From: Lepus europaeus
Lineage: Eukaryota; Chordata; Mammalia; Lagomorpha; Leporidae
Length of the DNA: 64,000 nucleotides
Reading direction: 5' to 3'
NCBI RefSeq assembly: GCF_033115175.1
Contig: NC_084836.1
Location: 65,577,297 to 65,641,296 of the forward strand
In this document: positions 21,845 to 33,400 of the stretch, in pieces
How the letters are laid out: every line of letters begins with the position of its first letter
How positions within the stretch are numbered: the first letter of the stretch is position 1
Program-made: the position numbers and the translations under genes
Notes under the pieces: generated by a model
The model's database searches: none
Seen by the model: only the letters and a program-made list of their open reading frames with translations
What the model was told of the DNA's origin: nothing

Positions 21845-24500
21845 TTTTTATTCATATAAGGTGAAGAAATGTCATGTATTCCATATATATGGATATAATA
21901 GCACAACGTGCTTCCCAGCCTACCCTCCCTCCCACCCATGCTCCCATCCACTCTCCTCCTTCCTTTCTTATTTTTTCGTTTAATTTTTACAATGACATAT
22001 TTTCAGTTTATTTAATAAACACATTTATCGGGCCACTAAATAAATAATCCAACAAGTAGTAAATAGAAAACCACGGTTCCTCTAGAGTGTAGACAAGGGC
22101 TGAAACAATAATCAAATCTCACAATGTCAACTTTGCTCATTAAAACTGAAGAATATTTTGGCACTTAAATCTGCTTAACAGTAATTTCCAAAGATTTTCT
22201 TCACAAGAAGCACCAAGAGAGTTTCAGAAATGTTACTGTTTTCTTTCTCCCTTTCTTTTTAGTTGACAAGTAAAAAAATACACATATGGATGGGTAACAG
22301 CGTGATGGGGTATGTATGGATATATTGCCTAATGATGAAATCAGAATATTCAGTATAGCCGTTTCCTCATACTTTTATCATTTCTTTGTAGAACATCAAG
22401 TTACCATTCCTAGGCTTCTGAGTCATTATTTGTATGTCTGGGTTTTAACATTCTGTTTAACATACTCCAATCTCTCTCTACATCTCTCAGCTTCTGATAA
22501 CCACAATTATATTTTTAACATCTATGAGATAACATATTTTAGACCCCACATACTAGTGAGATCATGTGATAATTGTTGCTCTGTGCTTGGCTTATTACAA
22601 TTAACATAATGACCTCCAACTTGAACCATTGAGCAAATGACAAGATTTCATGTTTTGTCATTTCTAAGTAATATCCCGTTGTGTGTATATCCATTCATCA
22701 GTTGATGGATGCTACTGTTGTTTCCATTTCTGGGCTACAATGGTGAATGATGTGGTAATAGACATGGGAGTGCAATTTCTCTTCAACAGGATCCCATTCT
22801 CCTTGAACACATACCCAGGAGTGGGATTGTTGGATCATATGATAGCTCTACCTTTATTTTCTTGAGGAATCCCATACTCTTTTCCATATTGATTGTATTA
22901 ATTTAGATTCCCACCAACAGTGTGCAACGTTTCCTTTTTCTCCACATCCACGCAAACTTGAGAAGAGCCAATCTCACTAACGTGGCTGAATATCTTATTG
23001 TAGCTTCAATTTGCATTTCTCTGATGAAGGGTGATGTTGAACAGTTTTTGCATGCTTTTGGCCATTTGTGTGTCTTCCTTTGAGAAATGTCTGTTAGATC
23101 TATTGCTAGTTTTTAATTGAATGGTTTGATTTCTGCTATTGAGTTATCTGTGATCTTTATATATATCCTGGATATTAATCCCTTGTCAGATGCACAGCTT
23201 GCAAACATTTTCTCCCATTCTGTGGATTGTCTCTTCAGTCTCTCAATCTATTCTTTTGCTATGCTAAAGCGCTTTGGTTTGATGAAACCCCAAGTGTCTG
23301 TTTCCTCTTGTATTTCTTGTGTTTATGGAGACTGATCCAGAAAATCCTTGTCCATTCTATTGTCCTGGGGTGTTGTCCTTATTCTTTATTCCAACAGTTT
23401 AAAAGCTTCAGGTCTAACATTTAGGTCTTTAATCCTTTTTGAGGTTGTTTTCTAAAGATTTCTTTACTTACATATTTTAAAGACAGAATAATGGGGGTGA
23501 GGAGAGGGAAAAGGGAAGGGGTAGGGAGGAAGGGAAGGAGGGAGAGAGAGAGAGAGAGAGAGAGAGATACAGTGGACAATACAGCAAGTGTGTTTCCCTA
23601 TTAGAACAGAGCAATTCCATCTGCTGGTTTACTTCCCCAACAGGCTGCAACAGCTGGGGCTGGACCAGACTGAAGCCAGCAGCCTGGAACTCCATCTAGG
23701 GGTCCAACAAGCACTAGGCCCATCATCCATTGTCTTCTCAGGCTTATGGACAGAAAGAAGAATCAGAAGCAGAGGAACTGGGACCTGAACCAGCACCCCA
23801 TTATAAGCTGGTGATGTCCCAAGTGGAGGCTTAACCTGCTGTGCCACAACACCTGCCCCAAGCTGTTTTCTTATATGGTGAGAGATAGGGGTCTATCTTC
23901 ATTCTCATGGATGTTTATGTCCAGTTTTCCCTATATCATTTATTTTAAAAGACTCTTCTTTTTCCAATGCAACTTTTTCTAGCACCTTTGCCAAAAATCA
24001 CTTAGCCCCAGATGGAAACCCCAGGATGGGTTTCCATCGATGGTATCTATTCTATTCAGCTTGTCTGTGGATCTGCTTTTTGGCCATACCATGCTGCTTT
24101 GATTATTGTAGCTTTATAATATATTTAAAGTCAGATAATATAGTGCCTCTTGCTTTGTCTTTTTTCTCAAGATCACTTTAGCCATTTGGGATGATTTGTG
24201 GATCCTTACAAATTTCAGTAGTGTTTTAACTAGCTCTGTGAAAAAAAATCATTGAGATTTTTCTAGGAATTACACTTAATCTGTAAACTACTTTGTACAG
24301 TATACACATTTTAACAATACTGCTTTTCCAATTCATGAACATTAAATGTCTTTTCATTTCTTCTAAAATTCCTTTCGCCAATAGTTTAAGGTTGTCTTTC
24401 TAACTCTTTTTCAATTGATCGAATATATTTACTCCCAGGTATTTTATTTTTATGTGTGTAACCATTTAAAATGGAATTATTTTCTTGAATTTTTAGATGA
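21845..24500 (-). mobile_element. Old LINE-1, 3' UTR and ORF2 C-terminal part, antisense
   Basis: The T-rich 3' end and pyrimidine-rich 3' UTR (CTACCCTCCCTCCCACCCATG) come first. Antisense ORF2 sequence follows (GTTGATGGATGCTACTGTTG, CATACCCAGGAGTGGGATTG, ATTCCCACCAACAGTGTGC, GGTGAGAGATAGGGGTC). It is 5' truncated, many times interrupted, and older than the rabbit L1s here. A CSINE sits inside at about 23456-23862. Confidence 0.85.
23456..23862 (-). mobile_element. Old CSINE nested in the LINE-1
   Basis: A long (GA)n tract, antisense SINE body and a GTGCCACAACACCTGCCCC head. Flanking TGTTTTCT on both sides marks the target duplication, and the L1 sequence resumes immediately. Confidence 0.82.
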
Positions 24501-24765
24501 CTCATTAACATAAAAAATCAAGTAGCCATCTCAAGTGTGTTTGCTCACTCATGACTCTGAACGCCATTCATATCTACATTATGACAGTAGGCAGAGATAA
24601 ACAGGAAGAGAAAAGAAATCCTCTGTTATGCAAGGATAATTGCTGGAAGGGGCACAAATTGTTTCCATTGACATCCTGTGGCCAGAATCTAGTCCCCCGG
24701 AAGCACCAAGCTGCGAGGATGGGGAAGGGAATGACTATCTATTCTATGGAAGAAGTGGAGAGTGC

Positions 24766-24990
24766 TGAGAGCCAGTGTTGTGGCACAGCAGGTTAAGCCA
24801 CTGCCTGTGATGCCCGTCATCCCATATAAGCACTTGTGCACACACGTGGGAGACCCGGATGAAGCCCTAGTCAATGCAGCCATTTGGGGAGTGAAGCAGT
24901 GGATGGACGATCTCTTTCTATCTGTCTCTCCTCGTTCTCTATAAGTTTGCCTTTCACCTAATTAATAAATCTTTTTAAAAATAAAAAGAA
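24766..24990 (+). mobile_element. CSINE, internally deleted
   Basis: GAGAGCCAGTGTTGTGGCAC head and AATTAATAAATC tail are present, but the middle of the body is missing. It interrupts the left duplication arm only. Confidence 0.82.
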
Positions 24991-24999
24991 ATATAAGCT

Positions 25000-26107
25000 T
25001 CTATTCTGTAGACAGTGTCACAGACAGCAGAAAAGAAACTGAAGTCCATATGAAATGTGAAATGCTAAGATGTGCATAACAAACTAGTAATAGTCTGTTT
25101 AGCTAAAAGCTCAGTTTTGTCTAAGTCCCTCTACACGCTCCATTTTATAGTCTCACCATTTATTCCCACACAAACTAACTATTTTTCTACTCCCAAATCT
25201 TAATTTAGACATCCGTGATTTCAAAGCATGAGAGTGTGTGTGAGAGGGCAAACATATTAGGGTCATTCATACTGAATTCCCAGGTATCTTAGTTTAAACT
25301 AGATTCTCTTCAAATACAAATGTTGCCTTGCAAAACGCTTGCTGTCTGGGGAGAATAGTTGTATAGCATATGAATTGGTGATCCTTTGGGAGGTGGTGGT
25401 TTGGGATCTTACACGCTTCTGAGAGTTCTTTGGAGTCTTCAGATAATTTCCTTCTGGGCACCAAAAGCATACACACTCCAATAGATCAAGAGCAGATATG
25501 TTTTATATGGCACTGTGTATAATACCTTGACGAGGAGTCAATCCAGAAATAAGTAAACTATAGGAACAAGGGTACTTAATGCACTAGTCTGACTGCAATA
25601 AAATAGCTATTCAAACCACTTCCAGGACTGCCAATGATAGATAGGTAAGAAAATGAAATTAGGATTGTGGGGTGGAATGGGATTGATTCAGAGAGGCAAT
25701 GCATAGCAATGTACTCAGTTCAGCACAAGATAAAAGTAGGAATTACCAGGGCACAGATGATGTTGTTCTTGTGAATTTGTGTCTATGTTTTTAAGATATT
25801 TTTGTGTTTATGATAAATGATTGCATTTTTATGTTTTACTATATATCTTTCTAAGGAATCAAAAAATGAAAATAACTGATGTTTCTAAAATTAAAAATAG
25901 CACTTCCAACATGTTAGAGGTATTGTAACTCAAGTCTGTTAAGTTTTTCTTCCCTGAAACTTTTATATTTTGATTTGAGAAAAATGGAGAAAGAAGGTAA
26001 ATGCAATACAATGATAATTTACAGTTGGAGAGCTTTAAAATTTTTAGATGTAACTGAAATTCAGAATATCTAATACAACTGAACTTTCACAGGCCCAACT
26101 TCTAATG
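25000..26107. other. Left-arm unique sequence, no gene
   Basis: No coding region is seen. Conserved against the right arm as noncoding DNA, with indels. Confidence 0.6.
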
Positions 26108-26407
26108 GTTTCATAATGTGAATTTTATTCATTTATGCAGTATATGTTAGGGGATAATTGCTGTGTATGATTGTTGAAGTCAGACAAAAGAATGTTACAA
26201 TGTGACAAAGTTTATTTAGGTTTTTATGTACATGAGTTCCTATAAATTTGCCTATTATTTTGTTTCCTAATGTGAATTTTATTCATTTATGTAGCATATA
26301 TTAAGGGATAATTGCTGTGTATAATTGTTGAAGTCAGACAAAGGAATGTTTCAGCATGATAAAACTTTTATTTAGGTTTTTATGTACATGAATTCCTTTA
26401 ATTTTTG
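26108..26407 (+). repeat. Two-copy tandem duplication, period about 154 bp
   Basis: AATGTGAATTTTATTCATTT begins copies at about 26115 and 26269. Both contain GGGATAATTGCTGTGTAT and TTTATTTAGGTTTTTATGTA. The right arm shows only one counterpart. Confidence 0.88.
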
Positions 26408-26528
26408 CCACAGAGCATTTTGTGTAATGCAGAAAATTCTACAGTGGATTGCTACAGTAATCTGAAATTGAAGGAAATGCCCAAGAAAACAGAGACACCA
26501 CATTCACTAATGTATGCCCATATTATTA

Positions 26529-29500
26529 TTTTTTTATTTAATGAATATAAATTTCCAAAGTACAGCTTATGGATTACAAAGGCTTCCCCTCCCCACAACT
26601 TCCCCCCCACCCACAACCCTCCCCTTTTCCACTCACTCTCCCCTTCCATTCACATCAAGATTCATTTTCAATTCGCTTTATGTACAGAAAATCAGTTTAG
26701 TATATATAAAGATTTCAACAGTTTGCCCTCACATAGCAACACAAAGTGAAAAAATACTGTTGGAGTACTAGTTATAGCATTAAATAACAGTGTACAGCAC
26801 ATTAATGACAGAGATCCTGCATGATATTTTTTTTAAAAAGATTGATTACTTTTCTATGTAATTTCCAATTTAACACCAAGGTGTTTTTTTTTTTTTTCAT
26901 TTTCAATTATCTTTATATACAGAAAATCACTTCAGTATATACAAAGTAAAGATTTCATCAGTTTGCACCCACACATAACCACAAAATGTAAAAATACTGT
27001 TTCAGTACTAGCTATATCATTACTTCACCTTGGACAACCCACAGATCCCACATGGGACGTAAGTACACAGTGACTCCTGATGTTGATTTAACAATTTAAC
27101 ACTCTTGTTTATGGCGTTAGTAATCTCCCTAGGCTCTAGCCATGAGTTGCCGAGGCTATGGAAGCCTTTAGGGTTCGCTGACTTCGATCCTATTCCGACA
27201 AGGCCATAGTCAAAGTGGAAGTTCTCTCCTCCCTTCAGAGAAAGGTACCTCCTACCTTGATAGCCCCAGTCTTTCCACTGGGATCACACTCGCTGAGATT
27301 CTTCATTTAGGTCTTCTTCTTCTTCTTCATCTTTTTTTTTTTTTTTCCCCAGAGTGTCTTGGCTTTCCATGCCTAAAATACTCTCATAGGCTCTTCAGCC
27401 AGATCCAAATGCCTTAAGGGCTGATTCTGAGGCAGAGTGCTATTTAGGACATCTGTCATTCTATGAGTCTGCTGTGTCTCCCCCTTCCCATGTTGGATCC
27501 TTCTCTCCCTTTTTTTGGCTTTATCAGTTAGTATTAGCAGACATTAATCTTGTTTGTGTGATCCCTTTGACTCTTAGGCCTATCAGTGTGATCAGTTGTG
27601 AACTGAAATTGATCACCTGGACTGGTGAGATGGCATTGGTACATGCCACCTTGATGGGATTGTATTGGAATCTCCTGGCACTTTTCTAACTCCATCATTT
27701 GGGGCAAATGCAATTGAGCATGTCCCCAATTGTACATCTCCTCCCTCTCTTTTTCTCATTCTTATATTTAACCGGGATCACTTTTCAGTTAAGATTTAGA
27801 CACCTAAGAATAATTGTGTGTTAATTACAGAGTTCACGAAAAAAATACTAAAAGGGATAAAGTATTAAATTGTACATCAACAGTCAGCACCATAACTGAT
27901 CAAGTCACTATTTCTCATAGTGTCCATTACACTTCCACAGGTTTCCCTTTGGTGATCAGGTAGTTGTCACCGATCAGGGAAAACAAATGATATTTCTCTT
28001 TGGGACTGGCTTAATTCACTCAGCATGATGCTCTCCAGATTGCTCCATCTTGTTGCAAATGACTGGGTTTCATTGTTTTTGACTGCTGTATAGTATTCTA
28101 TAGAGTACATGTCCCATAGTTTCTTTATCCAGTCTACTGTTGATGGGCATTTGGGTTGGTTCCAGGTCTTAGCTTATTGTGAATTGAGCTGCAATAAACA
28201 TTAATGTGCAGATGGCTTTTTTGTTTGCCAATTTAATTTCCTTTGGGTAAATTCCAAGGAGTGGGATGGCTGGGTTGTACGGTAGGGCTATATTCAGGTT
28301 TCTGAGGAATCTCCAGACTGACTTCCATATTGGCTTAACCAGTTTGCATTCCCACCAACAGTGGGTTAGTGTCCCTTTCTCCCCACATCCTCTCCAGCAT
28401 CTATTGTTGGTTGATTTCTGAATGTGGGCCATTCTAACTGAGGTGAGGTGAAACCTCGTTGTGGTTTTGATTTGCATTTCTCTGATTGCTAGTGATCTTG
28501 AACATTTTTTCATGTGTCTGTTGGCCATTTGGATTTACTCTTTGGAAAGATGTCTGTTGAGGTCTTTGGCCCATCTCTTAAGTGGATTGTTTGTTTTGAT
28601 GTTGTGGATTTTCTTGATTTCTTTGTAGATTCTGGTTATCAACCCTTTATCTGTTGCATAGTTTGCAAATATTTTTTTCCCATTCTGTCGGTTTCCTATT
28701 CACTTTCCTGACTGTTTCTTTTGCAGTACAGAAACTTCTCAGTTTGATGCAATCCCAAATGTTAATTTTGGCTTTGACTGCCTGTGCTCCTAGGGTATTT
28801 TCCAAGAAGTCTTTGCCTGTACCTATATCTTGCAGGGTTTCTCCAATGCTCTCTAATAATTTGATGGTGTCTGGTCATAGATTTAAGTTTTTGATCCATG
28901 TTGAGTGAATTTTTGTGTACAGTGAAAGGTAGGGATCTTGCTTCATGATTCTGCATGTGGAAATTCAGTTTTCCCAGCACCATTTATTGAATAGACTGTC
29001 CTTACTCCAGGGATTTGTTTTGGATCCTTGATCAAATATGAGTTGGCTGTAGATGTTTGGATTGATTTCTGGTGTTTCTATTCTGTTCTATTGGTCTATC
29101 CACCTGTTTCTGTACCAGTACCATGCTATTTTGATAACAACTGCTCTGTAGTATGCCCTGAAATCTGGTATTGTGATGCCTCCGGCTTTGTTTTTGTTGT
29201 ACAAGATTGCTTTAGCTATTTGAGGTCTCCTGACTCTCCATATGAATTTCAGCATCATTTTTTCCAGATCTGAGAAGAATGTCTTCGGTATTTTGATTGG
29301 TATTGCATTGAATCTGTAAATTGCTTTTGGGAGAATGGACATTTTGATGATGTTGATTCTTCCAATCCATGAGCATGGAAGATTTCTCCATTTTTTGGTA
29401 TCCTCTTCTATTTCTTTCTTTAAGGTTTTGTAGTTTTCATCGTAGAGATCTTTAACGTCCTTGGTTAAGTTTATTCCAAGGTATTTGATTGTTTTTGTAG

Positions 29501-30523
29501 CTATTGAGAATGGGATTGAACTTAGAAGGTCTTCCTCAGCCGTGGCATTGTCTGTGTATACAAAGGCTGTTGATTTTTGTGCATTGATTTTATATTCTGC
29601 TACTATGCCAAACTCTTCGATGAGTTCCAATAGTCTCTTAGTAGAGTTCTTTGGATCCCCTAAATAAAGAATCATATCGTCTGCAAAGAGGGATAGTTTG
29701 ACTTCTTCCTTCCCAATTTGTATCCATTTAATTTCTTTTTCTTGCCTAATAGCTCTGGCTAAGACTTCCAGAACTATATTGAAGAGCAGTGGTGAGAGTG
29801 GGCATCCCTGTCTGGTACCAGATTTCAGTGGAAATGCTTCCAACTTTTCCCCATTCAATAGGATACTGGCCGTAGGTTTTTCATAAATTGCTTTGATTGT
29901 ATTGAGGAATGTTCCTTTTATACCCAGTTTGCTTAGGGTTTTCATCATGAAAGGGTGTTGTATTTTATCAAATGCTTTCTCTGTGTCTATTGAGAGAATC
30001 ATATGGTTTTTCTTCTGCAGTCTGTTAATGTGGTGTATCACGTTGATTGTTTTGCGAACATTGAACCATCCCTGCATACCAGGGATAAATCCCACTTGGT
30101 CTGGGTGGATGATCTTTCTAATGTGATGTTGCATTCTATTGGCCAGAATTTTATTGAGTATTTTTGCATCTATGTTCATCAGGTATATTGGTCTGTAATT
30201 CTCTTTCAATGTTGCATCTTTTTCCGGCTTAGGAATTAAGGTGATGCTGGCTTCATAGAAAGAATTTGGGAAGATTCCCTCTTTTTTGATTGCTCTGAAT
30301 AGTTTGAGGAGAATTGGGGTTAATTCTTCTTTAAATGTCTGGTAGAATTCAGCAGTGAATCCATCTGGTCCTGGGCTTTTCTTTGTTGGGAGGGCCTTTA
30401 TTACTGTTTCAATTTCTGTGTCAGTTATGGGTCTGTTTAGGTTTTCTATGTCTTCCTGGTTCAATTTAGGTAGGTTGTATGTGTCCAGGAATCTATCCGT
30501 TTGTGATAGATTTCCCTGTTTGC
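26529..30523 (-). mobile_element. Rabbit LINE-1, 4.0 kb, 5'-truncated, with perfect target duplication
   Basis: Antisense L1: T tract at 26529, 3' UTR to about 27980, then ORF2 up to the truncation at 30523. The 18-bp duplication TGTATGCCCATATTATTA at 26511-26528 and 30524-30541 is perfect. The 3' UTR has the internally repeated TTCAATT..TATATACAGAAAATC block (about 26668 and 26900), an A-rich tract and the CTTCTTCTTCTTC run. The endonuclease domain, ORF1 and promoter are absent, so it cannot move by itself. It is the youngest large insert in the window. Confidence 0.95.
28169..30523 (-). pseudogene. LINE-1 ORF2 remnant (reverse transcriptase and C-terminal region)
   Basis: Inside the 26529-30523 L1. 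An open run of about 478 codons (29088-30523) holds the RT domain: [15 protein letters not shown], the LIPKPEKD region, [33 protein letters not shown] and the catalytic [11 protein letters not shown] second open run (28169-28528) carries the C-terminal Cys-His region [21 protein letters not shown]. The roughly 560 bases between them no longer read through in one frame, and the N-terminal endonuclease is lost to 5' truncation. It belonged to ORF2p, which nicks DNA and copies L1 RNA at the target; here it is a dead fragment. Confidence 0.93.
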
Positions 30524-30541
30524 TGTATGCCCATATTATTA

Positions 30542-31742
30542 ACATATGAGTACTTCAAAAGACTTTATGGAGAATTGGAAAAAAATGTTCATTTTGGTGC
30601 GAAGAAATTTTGTAATAATTTCATATGATGGGTCTTCATGAAAATGCGTATTTTGAAAAAATGTGTTAGGTTTCATTTTTGGCACCAAAATAAATTACCA
30701 TTTATTTTGATTTTTTTCTTATTTTACTTGTTATTAATAAAAAGAGAACAGATTTCATGTATTTCATGGTACAATTCCACAATTTCTCTGTGAGCTTTTT
30801 GAGCCCCCTTGTATGTGGTTTGCATAGCAGAGCTCAGTGCATTCATTCTGGGGAAGCCGCACAGGGGTCTGTACTGCATTTCTTCAAGCTGTTCCTCTTC
30901 TGCAGAATATTTTAATCTCTTTTCTTTACCTCCCTCCAGGACCTATCTTAGAATGCATTTTTTTTTTTTTTTGCTGTAAATCTCTCTCAATGCTTTTGGA
31001 TATAGCTTTTATTTGTCCTTATGTGTTTAGCTTTGTGCATATGTGTGCCTTCTTAATCATAATGTGTTTTAGAGGTTGGAAATAATCATCCCGAATTACA
31101 TCCTCAAGAAAGGAAACGTTGTTTTTTATAGTGCTGTGTGGAGTACAAAAAATTCATCGTTTTATGTACATGATGCTGAAGATATCTTGAAAAGAATTTC
31201 TTTAGAATGAATGTTAATCTTAATCCCCATCTTCAATTCACTAGCTCTCAAACCTGAATAACTTTGTAGAAAAGTTATCTACTATTTTTTAAATATATGT
31301 TTAATGGATGCCAACTGGACAATTGAACATTCTGCTAATAGGGAAATACACACTGGTAATCTTTTCAGAAATATACTTTGATTTATTATGCATTTGAAAT
31401 GTTTCAATATTCCTGTTTTAGACCATGCCAAACTCACGATTATTCATATTTTCTCTCTTTATTATAGAAAAACAGCCAGAAAAGTTAGTATGAAGAATAT
31501 AAGAAGGAAATTTCATTGGTAAGCATTTTGTCCTTATAACTTATGCTTATTAATTTACATTTATTTTTCTAGTTTACATTAATTTTTTTCCTGTAGCTCA
31601 ATATTCTATCTCTAAAAATTCTCATCTGTCTAGGTTTCCAGATAGTTTTGTCTTTTTTGCATCTCTCATTTCATACCATTTCATATTTCTCATGCTTCTA
31701 TATTCCTGCATTTCCTTCATCATGTTGCCTGTTCCATTCTCA
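30542..31742. other. Left-arm unique sequence, no gene
   Basis: Matches the right arm at about 39.7-40.7 kb in reverse complement. ATTTCATTGGTAAGCATT at about 31510-31527 contains a GTAAGC splice-donor-like site, about 650 bases upstream of the broken receptor start. The right arm reads GCAAAC there. Confidence 0.5.
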
Positions 31743-31960
31743 GAACTGTTGAAATCTTTACTTAATATATACTAAATTGATCTTCTGTATATAAAGATAA
31801 TTGAAAGTGAATCTTGATGCGAATGGGATGGGAGAGGGATCGAGAGATGGGAGGGTTGCAGGTGGGAGGGAAGTTACGGGGAGGGGGAGCCATTGTAATC
31901 CATAAGCTGTACTTTGGAAATTTATATTTACTAAACAAAAGTTTAAAAAATACATTGTAA
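31743..31960 (+). mobile_element. Rabbit LINE-1 3' UTR, short
   Basis: Sense tail from CTGTTGAAATCTTTAC to TTTACTAAACAAAAG plus A tail. Present only in the left arm. Confidence 0.88.
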
Positions 31961-32165
31961 AAAAAGGATTTTTAGGCTATATCCAGATATTCTCAACAAG
32001 CAAACCATTCTTCTTTGTGGCATATCCAATTTAAAACGTGCATCAGCAGCATATTGCACTATGGTAAACACCACGTTGTTAATGTTGCATTTCAATACTA
32101 ATCATCGCTGGGACTTTTCCACTGAGATGATTATTGTTATATTTCACCTGTTCAGACTTGGTAAG

Positions 32166-32340
32166 TGTCAGAGGACGTCATGGAAACCACACAAGACTGA
32201 CAGCGCTCCTCCTGGCAGGTTTGACTGACGACCCAGAGTGGAAAGGCACCCTCTTTGCCTTCCTTCTTCTCACCTATCTGCTAAGCGTCACAGGCAACCT
32301 GACCATCATCATCCTCACGCTGGTGGACACTCATCTGAAG
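32166..32340 (+). pseudogene. Truncated olfactory receptor pseudogene (5' end only)
   Basis: This matches the first ~54 codons of the intact receptor at 37605-38543 almost base for base ([41 protein letters not shown]). The start region has lost one G (ATGGAAACC against ATGGGAAACC), so the ATG at 32180 is out of frame with the rest. Homology stops after the LK codons at 32340, where a T-rich stretch and L1 debris begin. Nothing of TM2 to TM7 follows. Upstream homology to the 5' flank of the intact gene continues for kilobases, so this is the broken end of an inverted genomic duplication and not a processed copy. It lies on the opposite strand to its parent. Non-functional. Confidence 0.93.
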
Positions 32341-32479
32341 TTATTAAAGTTTTTTTTTTTTTAACAAATAATCTTTGGCAAAAAATCTTTTTACTTGAGA
32401 TCTTTTATGTTCTATTTTTCTCTTTTTAAATTTAAAATTAGGTTACATTTGCATTAATCTATAATCTATAAAATATGTG

Positions 32480-32745
32480 AGTTACAGCAATCCACTTCTC
32501 AGTATATACCCAGAAGTCTTAAACATGGTATATCACAGAGACACCTGGACTGTTCACAGTAAGCAAATTTAGTATCAACCAAGGTGCCCATCACCAGATG
32601 AATGGATAAAGAAAATATGGTATTTATATATACAATAGAATATACTCAGCTGTAAAAGCAATGGAATTCTACCGTTTGTATTAAATAAATGCAACTGGAG
32701 GACATCATGTGGGAACTAAAATTAAAAAAGAAAAAAAAAAACAAG
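32480..32745 (+). mobile_element. Old LINE-1 ORF2 3' end, sense
   Basis: AGCAATCCACTTCTCAGTAT, CAACCAAGGTGCCCATCAC, GATGAATGGATAAAGAAAAT and CAACTGGAGGACATCATG are the familiar end of ORF2. It lies just beyond the broken receptor. Confidence 0.85.
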
Positions 32746-32759
32746 ACAGAAATGCCTGA

Positions 32760-33010
32760 CAGGATTGCTGCAATACAGTTTTGTTAAATTTTGTTTTGTG
32801 TTTGTCAAACCAATTAGTAAGAATGCTATATGACTATAGTTTTAATGGCCTGTGATTGTTTTACAATTTACTGTATGATCTTTCTATTTGATTATTATTC
32901 ATAACCCTTGCTTAGATTCCTTCTGAACTAGAGTCTTTTTATTTTTATTTTTTGTACTATTTATTTAGTGGAGCATTGCACCTTTGTCTATAATGTAAAT
33001 TAACAATATT
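32760..33010 (+). repeat. Diverged third copy of the 10.26/12.53-kb repeat
   Basis: TTTGATTATTATTCATAACC, GGAGCATTGCACCTTTG and AATGTAAATTAACAA follow the order of the two close copies. A (GA)n run follows at about 33017-33045. Confidence 0.65.
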
Positions 33011-33118
33011 TTATCTAAGAAAGAAAGAGAGAGAGAGAGAGGGAGAAAGGCAAGTATCATATTTTTAAACTTGTTTCTATGAACCACATTGAATAATCTT
33101 TTTGCATTAATATCATAT

Positions 33119-33400
33119 TGACAAGGCTGTGGCTTAGTGGGCTAAGCCTCTGCCTGTGGCACCAGAATCCCATATGGGCACTGGTTCAAGTCCCAGCTGC
33201 TCCTCTTCCGATCCAGCTCTCTGCTATGGCTAGGGAAAGCACGTCGGAGACCCGGAAGAAGCTCCTGGCTCCTCTCTTTGGATCAGTGCAGCTCTGGCTG
33301 TGGTGGTCAGCTGGGGAGTGTACCAGCAGACCGAAGACCTCTTTCTCTCTCTTCTGTCTGTAACTCTACCTCTCAAATAAATAAATAAAATCTTAAAAAA
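33119..33400 (+). mobile_element. CSINE
   Basis: Sense copy with the CAAATAAATAAATAAAATC tail and a short internal deletion. Flanks ATCATATTGAC and ATCATATTAAC suggest an aged duplication. Confidence 0.85.

Larger units (their letters stand above)
24530..32340. repeat. Left arm of an inverted segmental duplication
   Basis: In reverse complement this arm matches 38370-42680 through its whole length once inserts are removed. Checked blocks: 24570-24720 with 42480-42670; 25290-25720 with 41750-42190; 25800-26230 with 41250-41600; 26430-26500 with 41100-41170; 30890-31110 with 40210-40440; 31500-31560 with 39730-39800; 31960-32160 with 38560-38860; and the receptor start. Inserts in this arm are a partial CSINE, a 4-kb L1 and a short L1 tail. 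Confidence 0.9.

Noticed and set aside
29461-30549. Plus-strand open frames of 60-80 codons at 29.4-30.5 kb
   Set aside because: They are antisense shadows of the LINE-1 ORF2 remnant.
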